Origin: Costus lasius
Lineage: Eukaryota > Streptophyta > Magnoliopsida > Zingiberales > Costaceae
DNA: 64,000 nt
Direction of reading: 5' to 3'
Assembly: GCA_027563935.2 (NCBI GenBank)
Contig: CM050447.1
Coordinates: forward strand, 85,235,461-85,299,460
How positions within the stretch are numbered: the first letter of the stretch is position 1; each line of letters opens with the position of its first letter. Shown piece after piece: positions 49,374-59,968 of the stretch. Below the pieces are notes generated by a model. That model worked only from the letters and a program-made list of their open reading frames with translations, made no database searches and was not told the DNA's origin. Position numbers and translations under genes: made by a program.

Positions 49374-49741
49374 TCCCCCCTCAAATTGATGCGGCATCAT
49401 TAGTAAGCATCAATTTGGTAACTAAAAATTGATGATGAGGCTTGGAGAGAGCTTTAGTAAAAATATCAGCAATTTGAAGTTATGTGGTAATATGTGGAAG
49501 AGTAAGCAGATGAGAATCATAAGCTTCACGAATGTAGCGGCAATCAACTTCAATGTGTTTTGTACGCTCATGATACACGAGATTCACAGCAATCTGGATG
49601 ACACTAGTATTATTAGCGTGCAAGGAGGTAGGCTCAAGTTGAGGAAATCCAAGCTCCCCTAACAATCCTCGTAGCCAAATGATTTCAGAACAAGCGAAAG
49701 ACATAGCTCGATATTTAGACTCGGTAGAAGACTTTAACACT
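49374..49741 (-). pseudogene. Copia RNase H domain, 3' part, with polypurine tract
   Basis: Conceptual protein reads LKSSTESKYRAMSFACSEI, WLRGLLGELGFPQ, NTSVIQIAVNLVYHERTKHI and IADIFTKALSK, typical copia RNase H and C-terminus. A TAA interrupts it near 49,479. The element ends with the GGGGGGA tract. It joins in frame with the reverse transcriptase at 51,108 once LTR D is disregarded. Confidence 0.85.
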
Positions 49742-51104
49742 TGATGACACCAAAATATATAGTATATTTTGTATCATTTTATATATCTTTTCATGCTAAA
49801 TTGAAGATCTTTTGCTTATTTTTATGCTAAATTTATCAAATATTGCAAAATCTACTTCTATTTTGGTTTTTCATGATTTTCAGGTAAAAAGGCACTTTTT
49901 TGAGGCGTTTTCGAGAAAAATCAAAGACATAGAAAAGTTTCCATCATCAAGAGGAGATCACTTGACAAATTTCACGCAAATCGGAGCAACCAACCAAAAA
50001 TATGGTAGTGTCGTATTCAATATTACGGTATCGTATTTTCGTACGATACCGTAATATCAGAGCACTATCGTAAATTGGTGGAATTGCCGACCAAAAGGTT
50101 TAATGAAAAATACGGCACTGCCATAAAACTTAACACTACCGTATTTTGAAGCGCATTCAGAACAGAGATAATTCCTGATTTTACGGCACTACCGTAAACT
50201 TTGACACGGGCCGTATTTTCCAGACGATTTCGACCAGAGAGTTCAGCCGATTTTATGGCAATGCCGAGAACCATTATACGGTGTCGAATTTTCCAGACAA
50301 TTCATATCAGAGAACACGAGCGATTTTACGGCACTACCGTGAAATATTACACCACTGTATTTTCATTTTTGAACGCGACTCCACAGTCAATTTTGAAGCC
50401 CGATTTCTGCGGAGAAGATTGCAGATGATCCAGACCTTTAAATTTGATGACGTAAGAAGAAGAAGGGAGCTTTCGACGAGAGGATCAGGAAGACACCAAA
50501 AGCCCCAATTTTCATTAACTGTAGAGTGAGGGAGAAATCGAGTTACACGCCGCCACCTAGGGTTCCTTCGCCGCGACAAATCCAGAGCATCTCCGGCTGT
50601 GAAATTCATACTAAAGCTTCGCCTGGAGGAGGAGACAACGTACTAGAAGTTTCAGAATGAAAGGAGATCAATTGGAGGAGAAATCAAAGAAGAAGGAGGC
50701 GCCGCTACTGTTCATCGCCCTCCTTTGCAAAATAGGGCTATAATTTGCATTACAGCCGTGGCGTATTTTCCTAAAACTTCTTTTCCTTTGATTTTTGATC
50801 TTCTGAAACCATGGAATATTGTATTTTCTTCACTATGCTGGCTTAAGCACTCTTTGGGACATGGGGGAGTAATTCCCTTTGATTTTCTTAATGACTAGAT
50901 ACTTTTTGCTTTCATCATGATTATTCTACTTTGATAATTTTACCTATGCGATTATTGCTCTAAAATTCTCCTTAGTTTACTTTTTGTCATCATGATTTAG
51001 AGTTTTCGCAATAAGGACCAAAAGGTGATTTGCTTGAGAACTTAGAACCCTAAAATTGACTAATAGGAACTTACCGTAAGAAATTAGGTTAAGTTCTTAT
51101 TTCT
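49742..51104 (+). repeat. Athila-type LTR D, 3' end missing
   Basis: It starts TGATGACACCAAAATATATA like LTR F and keeps the palindrome region (about 50,005-50,370) and the gene-like middle. It stops near 51,104, before the GCACGAAAGTGA motifs and the CACAACA end. The left flank ACACT and the right flank ACT (51,105-51,107) then CGATCTTGC restore the copia frame exactly, so the missing part was lost by a deletion ending at the target site. Confidence 0.8.
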
Positions 51105-51107
51105 ACT

Positions 51108-52168
51108 CGATCTTGCTTCTTACTTTTCCAAGAAATAAGGGAATCACTAAGAAACATACACCAACTTGTAACAGAACGTCGTGTGTTAGAACAACTAGCC
51201 CAATCAACGTCACTATAGGTGATTAAGCGAAGCGAAGAGTTAGTTGGAAAGTGAAGGCCTGTGGTAGAAGTGCCTTTTAAGTAGCGCAAAATACGACAAA
51301 CCGCAGCAAAATGGATATGTGTTGGGGCCTGCATAAATTGGCTCACTTGTTGAACAGCAAAAGAAATATCTGGCCATGTAATTGTAAGATAATTTAGGCT
51401 GCCCACAAGTTGTCGATACAAAGAAGGATCAGAAAGAAATATCCCATCATTCTGACAATATTTGACATTCACCTCTAAGGGAGTATCCATTGACCGACCC
51501 TCTGGAAGACCAGCAAGAGTGAGTAAGTCCTTAATATATTTATGTTGATGTAGAAAAAGACCATTTGAGGTATGAAAAACTTCGAGACCTAAGAAATAGT
51601 GCAGAGATCCCAAATCCTTCATATGAAAACATTGCTGAAGATGATCTTGAAGTTTTGATATCAAGGATAAGTCAGATCCAGTGATAACAATGTCATCAAT
51701 ATATACCAGCAGAAGAACAATACCAATAAAAGTTTTGCAAAGAAATAAAGATGAATCATATTGACTTTGAGTAAATGAGAAGTCAAGAAGAGTAGATCGA
51801 AACTTATCAAACCATGCACGGGGCGCTTGTTTCAATCCATAGAGAGATCGTTTCAGCCTACAAACATCAGAAGAAGATGTAGAAAATAGTCTAGAGGGAG
51901 GAGTTATATATATCTCCTCCTTCAGATCACCATGTAGAAATGCATTTTTAACATCCATCTGATGTAAAGGCCATCCTTGAGATCCAGCAATAGCAAGTAC
52001 AAGGTGAACAGTTGTCATTTTAGCAACAAGGGCAAAAGTCTCCTCATAATTAATGCCATATTTCTGCCTATTATCAAGAGCCACCAAACAAGCTTTATAC
52101 CGATCAAGAGAACCATCTGCCTTTAGCTTAATAGAATATATCCACTTAAAGCCAATCGGTTTAACATC
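51108..52168 (-). pseudogene. Copia reverse transcriptase and start of RNase H
   Basis: From right to left: KPIGFKWIYSIKLKADGS, YEETFALVAKMTTVHLVLAI, QMDVKNAFLHGDLKEEIY, LKRSLYGLKQAPRAWFDKF, VYIDDIVITG (YIDD in place of the usual YVDD), MKDLGSLHYFLGLEV, and the start of RNase H with YSDVDWASC and SLISWKSKKQD. The frame is open throughout, but LVALDNRQ and other changes suggest it is a relic. It is cut by LTR B on one side and LTR D on the other. Confidence 0.88.
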
Positions 52169-52169
52169 A

Positions 52170-53612
52170 TGATGACATGCATTGATATAGTATTTTTAGC
52201 ATACTTTTACCATCAATTATCTCTCTTTTCTATCATGTTTTTACTCATTTTGGCTTAAATCCTTTTATTTGTTCGGAATCTTCACCTCTCTTCTCTTTTG
52301 TCATATTTTAGGTGAGAATGACCAAATTTTGATGGATTTTGAAAGATCCGAGTGCACGAATAGATTCCAGACGCTGAGACGAAGTCACTTGCCAAATTTC
52401 ATGAGAATCGGAGCAAGTTTGAAAAATACACCCCGCCCGTGAAAATAATTACGGCCATAATTTCTGCGGTGCTTTTTGACGTTTTTCACAGAGAGTTTTA
52501 CGGCCTGCCCGTGAAAATTTTCATGGCTGTAATTCCTGCCCGTGAAAATTTTCACAGCCGTATTTTTAACCCATAATTGAACAGAAGAAAATATGGCCGC
52601 CCGTGAAAATTTTTATGGCCGTAATTTTGTCCGCTAGTTTCGGTTTTGACTCCGTTTCTCATCCAATTCGACCCATTTTTTAGCCAAATTTTGGGGGAAA
52701 CCTAATAGAAGGATGGGGAACTATTTAAGGGAGATTTGGGTCGAGTTTGAGAACTTTTTTGGTGAATTTTAAGGCAAGAACCAAGGAGGAGGCGAGATCT
52801 AGGGCACCGGGCGGCGACCAACGAAAAGACTTCGATTCCAAGGATTATTGGCGACGATATTCATCAGGAAACATTAATCCTTGTCTTCCTTTGTCTTTTT
52901 CATTTTTTTAGCCGTTTGTAATCATGAACATGGAATTCTTCAACGTGAACATGTGTAGCATGTCAGCGTAAACTCCTATTCAGGATTAAGGGTGTAGCCC
53001 TCTTTGTTCTCATGACTTGATTTCTTTATACATCTTATGAAGTTATTTATTCTTGTTAGATTCAATTATTGTTGCATTAATCACATGATAATTACTGGCC
53101 ATGATTCTCATGTTTTAGACGTTTCAAGAAGTACTAAGAAGTGAATTGAGATGTCGGATCTACAATATTTGGACAAGTCGATTTGAACACGAGAGTAGTT
53201 CGAATTGACTTGAGAGATCTAAGATTTATCAAAAACTCATTGGGTTTATCTTGAGTTAATAACCACGAGAGTAGGGGATTAAGTCAGATAAACACCAGAT
53301 TGTACTACTGAGAAGGGGCAATCTGTACATACGGATAAATCTCCTTCAACATAGTAAATCCTTCCTAAGATTTCTTTAATTTTAATAAGTCATGAAGCAT
53401 AGAGTGGTGAACTCGAAATCCTGAACTTTCCATAAATTGATTACAAACCCCAGATTGCTTTTTGTCGCTTTTGTCCAGTAGTGATAAATTTCAGTTTTCT
53501 CTCAGATTTGTCTAGCTAACGATTTTTAGTAAGAATCAGTACTTAGCCATTGGTCCCTGTGGATTGATATTTTTACTACTTCGACGTATCCGTACACTTG
53601 CGGATCACATCA
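52170..53612 (+). repeat. Athila-type LTR B
   Basis: This 1,443-bp LTR has perfect TGATG...CATCA ends. The left flank is CATCA (52,165-52,169) inside the copia reverse transcriptase. Its palindromes differ from other LTRs here: GTGAAAATTTTCAC-type strings at about 52,437-52,620, again starting about 265 bp in. It does not match LTR A2, the LTR at the other end of the unit. Confidence 0.88.
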
Positions 53613-53618
53613 AGTTTT

Positions 53619-53636
53619 TGGCGCCGTTGTCAAGGA
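53619..53636 (+). promoter_or_regulatory. Primer binding site, tRNA-Asp type (decayed)
   Basis: TGGCGCCGTTGTCAAGGA differs at three positions from the perfect site at 14,240, 6 bp after LTR B. Confidence 0.8.
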
Positions 53637-53763
53637 CCAATTTCGCTAATATTGATTCACTCTAAGAATTGATAGACTAGGCTTTTGTTTTCTTTATAAT
53701 TCTCTTCTTTTCTGCATTTAGTGAATACTATCTATTTTCTTCATAACCTTTGGTTGATTGTTT

Positions 53764-56640
53764 ATGCCCAGGTGTTCTAGAAAACTATTTGAAGAAGATC
53801 CGGAACCAGAATGGACTTTTCACTTGCGCAGGAAACAATTAGCAAAGAAGACCGAAGAATCCAAGATGGGTGACGCAAACCCACAACCGAGAACTCTTAA
53901 GGAATATGCAAATCCAAACTATCAAGGAGTTCGCTCTAGTATTGTTCGCCCCAACATTGAGGCGAATAACTTCGAAATCAAGCCTTCTCTGCTATCCATG
54001 GTTCAGCAGAACCAATTTGGAGGATTATCTTCTGAGGACCCTAATATGCACCTTTCCATATTTCTTGAATACTGCGATACTTTGAAAATGAATGGCATTT
54101 CCAGTGATGCTTTGAGACTAAGATTATTTCCCCTTTCTCTCATGGATAGAGCTCGTGCATGGCTACATTCAAAACCGCCAGGTTCCATAACAACTTGGGA
54201 GGAGCTCTCCAATGCCTTTCTAGCAAAATACTTTCCCCCGAGTAAGACTGCTCATCTAAGGAACCAAATCATGAATTTTGTACAGAGGGAATGAGAATCA
54301 TTATACGAAGCATGGGACCGATTTAAAGAGCTTCAGAGGATGTGTCCACATCACAACCTTGAGAAGTGGGTATTAGTCCATACCTTCTATAATGCTCTCA
54401 ATTATAACACTCGTATGACAGTTGATGCTGCCGCCGGTGGAGCAATCATGAATAAGACCAAGGATGAGGCGATTGATCTATTTGAGGAGATGGCTTTGAA
54501 CCATTGTCAATGGGTAAGTGAGAGAGGACCATATGCTAAGGTGTCAGGTAAGTATGAGTTAGATGCTATCGCTTCGCTTGCCGCCAAGGTTGATTCTTTG
54601 ACCCATAAAATCAATTTTTTGAATGTAAATTTTATCACCGTTAATGCTATCTCATGTGAGATTTGTGGCAATGCAGGACATAATGTAGAGGACTGTCAGT
54701 TAGGAGTTTCTACACAGGGGGAGTGCAATTCTGAACAAGTTAAGGCAATTGGGAACTATAATGGAAGACCTCAGAATGACCCATACTAGAGTACTTACAA
54801 CCCTGGTTGGAGGAACCATCCCAATCTTTCTTGGAAGAGTGATCAAAATCAAAGTCAAGCACCCCAGAACAACAATCGACGACCCTCTAATTTTCAATCA
54901 AAATAGTATAACCAACCTCCAGCACCCTAGAAGTCTAACTTAGAGGTCATGATGGAGAACTTCATTGCCTCGCAGGAAAAACAGAATGAAAAATTCCTAC
55001 AGCCATTAGAGAAACAAGATGACAATTTTAGGCAGGAATTCTGACATGTAAATGAGTCTATTAAAAATATCAATTCCGAGATGGAGTCTATGAAGACTCA
55101 TCAGAGGATGTTGGAAACTCAGATAGCTCAGCACGCTAGCTCTTCAAGCAGGCCTACAGGCAGATTACCAGGAAAACCAGAGGTGAACCCACGTGAGTAT
55201 TGCAATGCTATTACCACACGCAGTGGGAAATAGTTGGAAGAACCTAGAGCACCAAATGTTACACAAGATTCAGAGGAGCAAAATGTTGAATCTACAGAAG
55301 AAGAGGAAAGAGAAGGAGAAATAAATGTGCAAGAAAAGGAGCAGGAACCAGTGTATACACCACCACCTCCCTACAAACCACCAGTACCTATTCCTCAGAG
55401 ATTGGCAAAATCTAAGATTGATAAGCAGTTTGAAAATTTTTTAAAAGTACTCAAAAAGCTTTGCATCAACATACCCTTCACCGACGGTCTATCCCAGATG
55501 CCTTCTTACGCCAAGTTCTTGAAGGAAATTTTGTCCAACAAGAGAAAGTTGGAGGAGCATAGAACGGTCGCACTCACAGAGGAGTGCAGCGCTATAATCT
55601 AGAACAAGCTGCCACCTAAGCTTAAAGACCCAGGGAGTTTTTCTATTCCCTATTTGATTGGTAGTATGTCTATTGACCGTGCTCTATGTGATTTAGGGGC
55701 CAGTGTCAGCTTGATGCCACACTCTGTTTGTAAAAAGCTAGACATTGGAGATTTGAAGCCCACTTCTGTTTCACTTCAATTAGCTGACCGCTCTGTTCGA
55801 CATCCAGTAGGTATTTTAGAGGATGTGCCCATTAAGGTCGGTAAGTTTTTTATTCCTCTTGATTTTGTTGTCCTCGAGATGGAGGAAGACTCTAGGCTTC
55901 CTATAATCTTAGGTCGCCCCTTTTTGGCGACTGCTGGTCCAAATATTGATGTCAAAAATGGGAAGCTAACTTTTAAGATAGCTGGGGATTCTGTAGATTT
56001 TGATCTAACAGAAAATCTAAAGAAGCCTTCTTTTGTAGGATCTTGTTGTAGTGTAGAAGTCTTGGAAGACACTTCACCGATGACTATTAATTCCAAGATA
56101 GAGAAAGATCCACTTGAAGTATGCTTTATCAAAGGTGATGATAGTGATGGAGGAAAGAGGTATGAATTTAAAACTCTCCCAAGTAACCTCAGGTATGAAG
56201 TTCTTGGAGAGAACTCTACTTTTCTTGTATTTATTAATGCAAATCTTGAGGCATCTCAAACTACAAAGAACTCATCTTATAATGGATCTTGTTGTGATAT
56301 TAGTACTGTGAATGATATTTTGACTGATGTGCATAAATTATTTGCTGAACATTCTGACTCTAAAAGTTATACTTTTGTAGATTGTATTGTGAATTCTAAT
56401 GATAAAGGATGTCAGCTTAATGTGGAGGAGACTAATTTACTTTCGAAGAAGCAGAAAATTTAGAGGAAGAAACGAAAAAGAAAGGAAGGGTTGAAATTAT
56501 TTGACGAAGATAAGGGAACGAAGAAATTTTTTGCTAAAGTGAAACACTATTTTAGGGATAAGCCTTGTATATTCAGAGATCAAAGAACAAAACAAGGAAA
56601 GCATACAGATACGATTCAAGCAGCCGTTACTTGATCAGGG
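53764..56640 (+). pseudogene. Athila-type gag-protease, one frame with eight stops, without polymerase (element B)
   Basis: From ATG 53,764 the frame shows NNFEIKPSLLSMVQQNQFGG, LRLFPLSLMDRARAWLHS, AAAGGAIMNKTKDEA, zinc knuckle CEICGNAGHNVEDC (about 54,655-54,697), NPGWRNHPNLSW, LETQIAQHASSSSRP and the protease with LCDLGASVSLMPHS (about 55,682-55,726) and IILGRPFLATAGPNIDV. It reads in one frame from 53,764 to the basic tail near 56,640, interrupted by stops at 54,292 (TGA), 54,787, 54,904, 54,928 (TAG), 55,042 (TGA), 55,231, 55,600 and 56,461 (TAG). All but 54,292 can be explained as CAG to TAG or CGA to TGA; several fall where the sister gag-protease has Gln. No RT or integrase follows. 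After the protease come about 150 residues of unknown role and the post-ORF motif at 56,650. Confidence 0.88.
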
Positions 56641-56649
56641 TTGATTTTG

Positions 56650-56700
56650 GTCGAGCTAGCGACGTTAAAATTAGCGCTTCTTGGGAGGCAACCCAAGCAC
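56650..56700 (+). other. Conserved post-ORF hairpin motif (site 4, complete)
   Basis: GTCGAGCTAGCGAC forms a GTCG/CGAC stem; compare GTCA/TGAC at sites 2 and 3, a paired change. Then comes the CTTGGG-AGGCAA-CCCAAG hairpin. It follows 19 bp after the end of the gag-protease frame. Confidence 0.85.
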
Positions 56701-57338
56701 TATCTCTCTTTTTCATTCTCAGTTTTTATTTTTGTGTTATTTTACTTTTTGGTAGATAGGTTAGTTATTTTCTTTTGGAAGTTATGCTATGAATCTTATA
56801 TGGTGCTTTTAGAATAGTTTTCCCTTTTGATCATTATTTATATTTTGTGTATGAGCTTTGTGATGCGTGTACCAAGAGGAGGATAGCTCTGAGGAGGATA
56901 GTTCGGGCGATACTACGAACGAGTGGCGCTTTGTGAGTTGAAGTCAAAAATAAAAAGTATGTGTCTTTGTGGATACATGCCATCTTCACAAAAACAAACA
57001 AAATGCATAAAAAAAGAAAAAAAATTATGTGTGGAAAAAGATCTTGGAGACCTAATTCCTGTAAACAAAAGCCATGATAGATTTAAATTGATACTGGGTG
57101 AAATCATGAGATTGAAAATCTATTTATTATATGGTTGCAAAGTTTTATTTGATTGAGTTGTGAATCTAGAAAATTGAGTTCTAAGGATGATATGTTTACT
57201 TGAAATTTTGTAAATCAATTAATACAATTTTTCACTGACATGTTGTATTTTAGAAATTTATTGAGCATGAGAAAGTTATTCTTTCAATCAAATTTTGATT
57301 TTTGCTTGAGGAGAAGCAAGGTTTGAGCCTTATGTGTT
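56701..57338 (+). mobile_element. Athila-type 3' non-coding tail (copy 2)
   Basis: Near-identical to 45-696. It ends with the hairpin region TTGCTTGAGGAGAAGCAAGG (57,303-57,322) and GTTTGAGCCTTATGTGTT before LTR A2; no purine-rich tract. No gene. Confidence 0.85.
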
Positions 57339-59209
57339 TGATGACACCGAAATATGTAGTATATTTTGCATCATTTTAGATATCTTTTCATACTAAATCG
57401 AGGATCTTTTTACTTGTTTTTATGATAAATCCATCCAATATTGCAAAGTCTACTTACATTTTGGTTTTTCACATTTTTCAGGAAAAAAGGCACTATTTTA
57501 GGTGTTTTCAAGCAAAATCAAATATATGGAAGAGTTCTCATCATCAAGAGGAGATCACCCAAGAAATTTCACGCAAATCGGAGCAAGCCAGCAAATTACG
57601 GTAGTACCGTAATTCCAAATGGTACGGTAAAATCCGAACACTGCCGTAATTTGTGAAGATTTCCGAACAGAAAGATTTCCCGATTTTACGGTACCCGGCC
57701 GTAAGCAATATTACGGTACCGTATTTCGGATTGCATCAGAACAGAAACCTTAGCCGATTTTACGGTACCTGCCGTAAGGGATTTCACTACCGTATTTTCC
57801 AGCCATTTCAGAACAGAGAGTTCAGCAAAGTTTACGGCACTGACCGCAAACTATTTTATAGGCCGTATTTTCCGAGACGACATCAGCACAGAAGACTCAA
57901 GAGATTTTATGGCACCAGCCGTAAACAACTACACTGCCGTAAAATTGGTTTTGAACGCGACGCCCAGGTCAATGTCCACGCCCGATCCTTGCGGAGATGA
58001 TGACGGTCGATCCAGAGCTTAAAACAAAAGACCGTAAGAAGAGAAAAGGGAGCTTGGGACGAGAGGATTAGCCAGACACCAAAAGCCCCAAACTTGGTTT
58101 ACAGTCGAGGGAGAATTCGGAGTACACGCCACCGCCTAGGGTTTCGCAACCACTCTCGATCCAGATGATCTCCGGCCGTGATTCTTCTACTGAAGCATCG
58201 CCTGGTGAAGGAGACAACGTGCCAGAAGTTTCAGATCGAAAGAAGACAATTTGGATGAGAAATTAGAGGAAGAAGGATCGCCACTACTGTTCACGCCTTC
58301 TTTTGCAAAATACGGCTGTGAAATACTTCACATCCGTGCCGTATTTTCTAAAAACTCTTCCTTTTGTTGATTTTCGATTTTCTGAAATTATGGAATATTG
58401 TATTTTCTTCACCATGCTAGCTTAAATTACTCTTGGGACATGGGGGAGTAGTTCACTTGATTTTTAATGATTAGATAACTTCTTTCTCACTATTTCGTTG
58501 CATTTAATCTTAGCATGATGATTTTGCTCTTGTGATAATTGTGCTTAGACTCTCTATAGATCCATGTTACTAATTATGTTCTTAGAATTTTCGCTATTGA
58601 CTGAAAGGTAATTGCTTGAGAATTTGAAATCCTAGAATTGCATGTTAGGATCCCTTCCTTAGGTTAGATCTAATTTGATCCGTTCTAGTAGATTAATTGC
58701 CATGATTATAACATGTATCTATAGATCGCGTCTAATTGTCAAACGTGGAGATCTTGTGCGAAAGAAAGGATCAGAACGTTAGAGATCCAAGAGTAAAACT
58801 AGTGTCGAGACTCGGATGCACGAAAGTAATCCTTGAGTTCATTGTTTGATAATTTACTTATCTTCAGCGTTGGGACAAATCTTGCGCGAAAGCGAAGACA
58901 AATCCCTATAAGGTTGTTTGCACGAAAGTGAAACAATCCTTTTATTAAGTGAATTACATCTTCATCATGATAAAATTGAACTGACGAAATCCTTATTCAT
59001 ATCTAGTCATAAAAGTTAAAATGAACGAAACCCTAGTCCCAGCTTTTCTCTCCGATAATTCCGTTTTAGTTTTCGATTGCTATTTTCACTACTTCGATTT
59101 GCCTAGATAGAAAGAAATCAGCTATTTGGTATTCAACAACATAGGTCTCTGTGGGTTCGATATCTTAATTATTACTTCGCGTATCCGTGCACTTGCGGAG
59201 AAAACAACA
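57339..59209 (+). repeat. Athila-type LTR A2
   Basis: This 1,871-bp LTR starts TGATGACACC and ends ACAACA. It keeps the 74 bp missing from A1 (near 58,195-58,270) but lacks about 20 bp of the first palindrome pair present in A1 (near 57,600). It ends a unit whose 5' LTR is B, a different subfamily. Confidence 0.88.
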
Positions 59210-59968
59210 AGTGTGGTGACCGAACAAATTTTTAGAGTCGTATCAAGTGGTGACAAGTTGCTGTGCGCCATTACCTAGGTTTTGGCTGCGACTTTAAGAA
59301 TAAGTTTAGTTTACCTACTTGTTGGGATACAACAGGCGCCCAACCGAAAGGCCGTGGTATCCAGGCGGCATTGTTCGCAACCTGTCTTTGATTCTTCCAC
59401 TGTTACACCCAGATTCAAAGACTAACATAAAAGAATCTATTATTACTTTCGACTCTAGGAACAACAATATAAGTCTAATTGCTACAAGAATTCTCTTTAC
59501 AAAACTTTACATCAAAGTACACTTTTACAACACTTAGATCTCAGCTAATAACTTTTAATACACGAATCACTTCATGAATAATTCCTCAAGTAAAACTTTA
59601 CATCCATGCCTTGATTTCCTTAGTCCAGACCAGTACCTGCAATATCAACCAGACTCAGCAAAACATTACTGAGTAAGCCTCTCCCCAGAAGAAAGGGTAG
59701 TCCCTTAGATTCAAAGGAGGGAAACTAGCAAGAAGCATGAACAATAAAACTGTAACAACTGAATGTTGAAAAGTGTAAACTGAAAGCTGGGAACTGAAAC
59801 TAAGTACTGGGAATTGAAAACTATAATTCAATTAGATAAACTGATGCAACTAGGTTATCTGTGTCAAATATGAAAACTAATACCATTCATAAATCAACTA
59901 TGAGCAATACCTACTGGCTTGTGGGGTCGTCACCCCGAATACGCATGATAAGGTGTATCACCCCTTAC
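59210..59968. other. Second copy of the region right of LTR A1, including a cut solo LTR
   Basis: 59,210-59,400 repeats 2,507-2,697, and 59,401-59,968 repeats the first 568 bp of the minus-strand solo LTR at 2,698. The copy is cut at CTTAC by insertion of LTR H. The solo LTR insertion therefore came before the duplication. Confidence 0.85.

Larger units (their letters stand above)
49226..52169 (-). mobile_element. Minus-strand Ty1/copia remnant interrupted by Athila LTR D and ended by LTR B
   Basis: Reading right to left: reverse transcriptase (52,168 to 51,108), the inserted LTR D, RNase H (49,741 to about 49,390), a polypurine tract (49,374-49,380) and a short 3' LTR of about 148 bp (49,226-49,373). 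The 5' half of the element is missing beyond LTR B. The short LTR is typical of small plant copia lineages. Confidence 0.85.
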
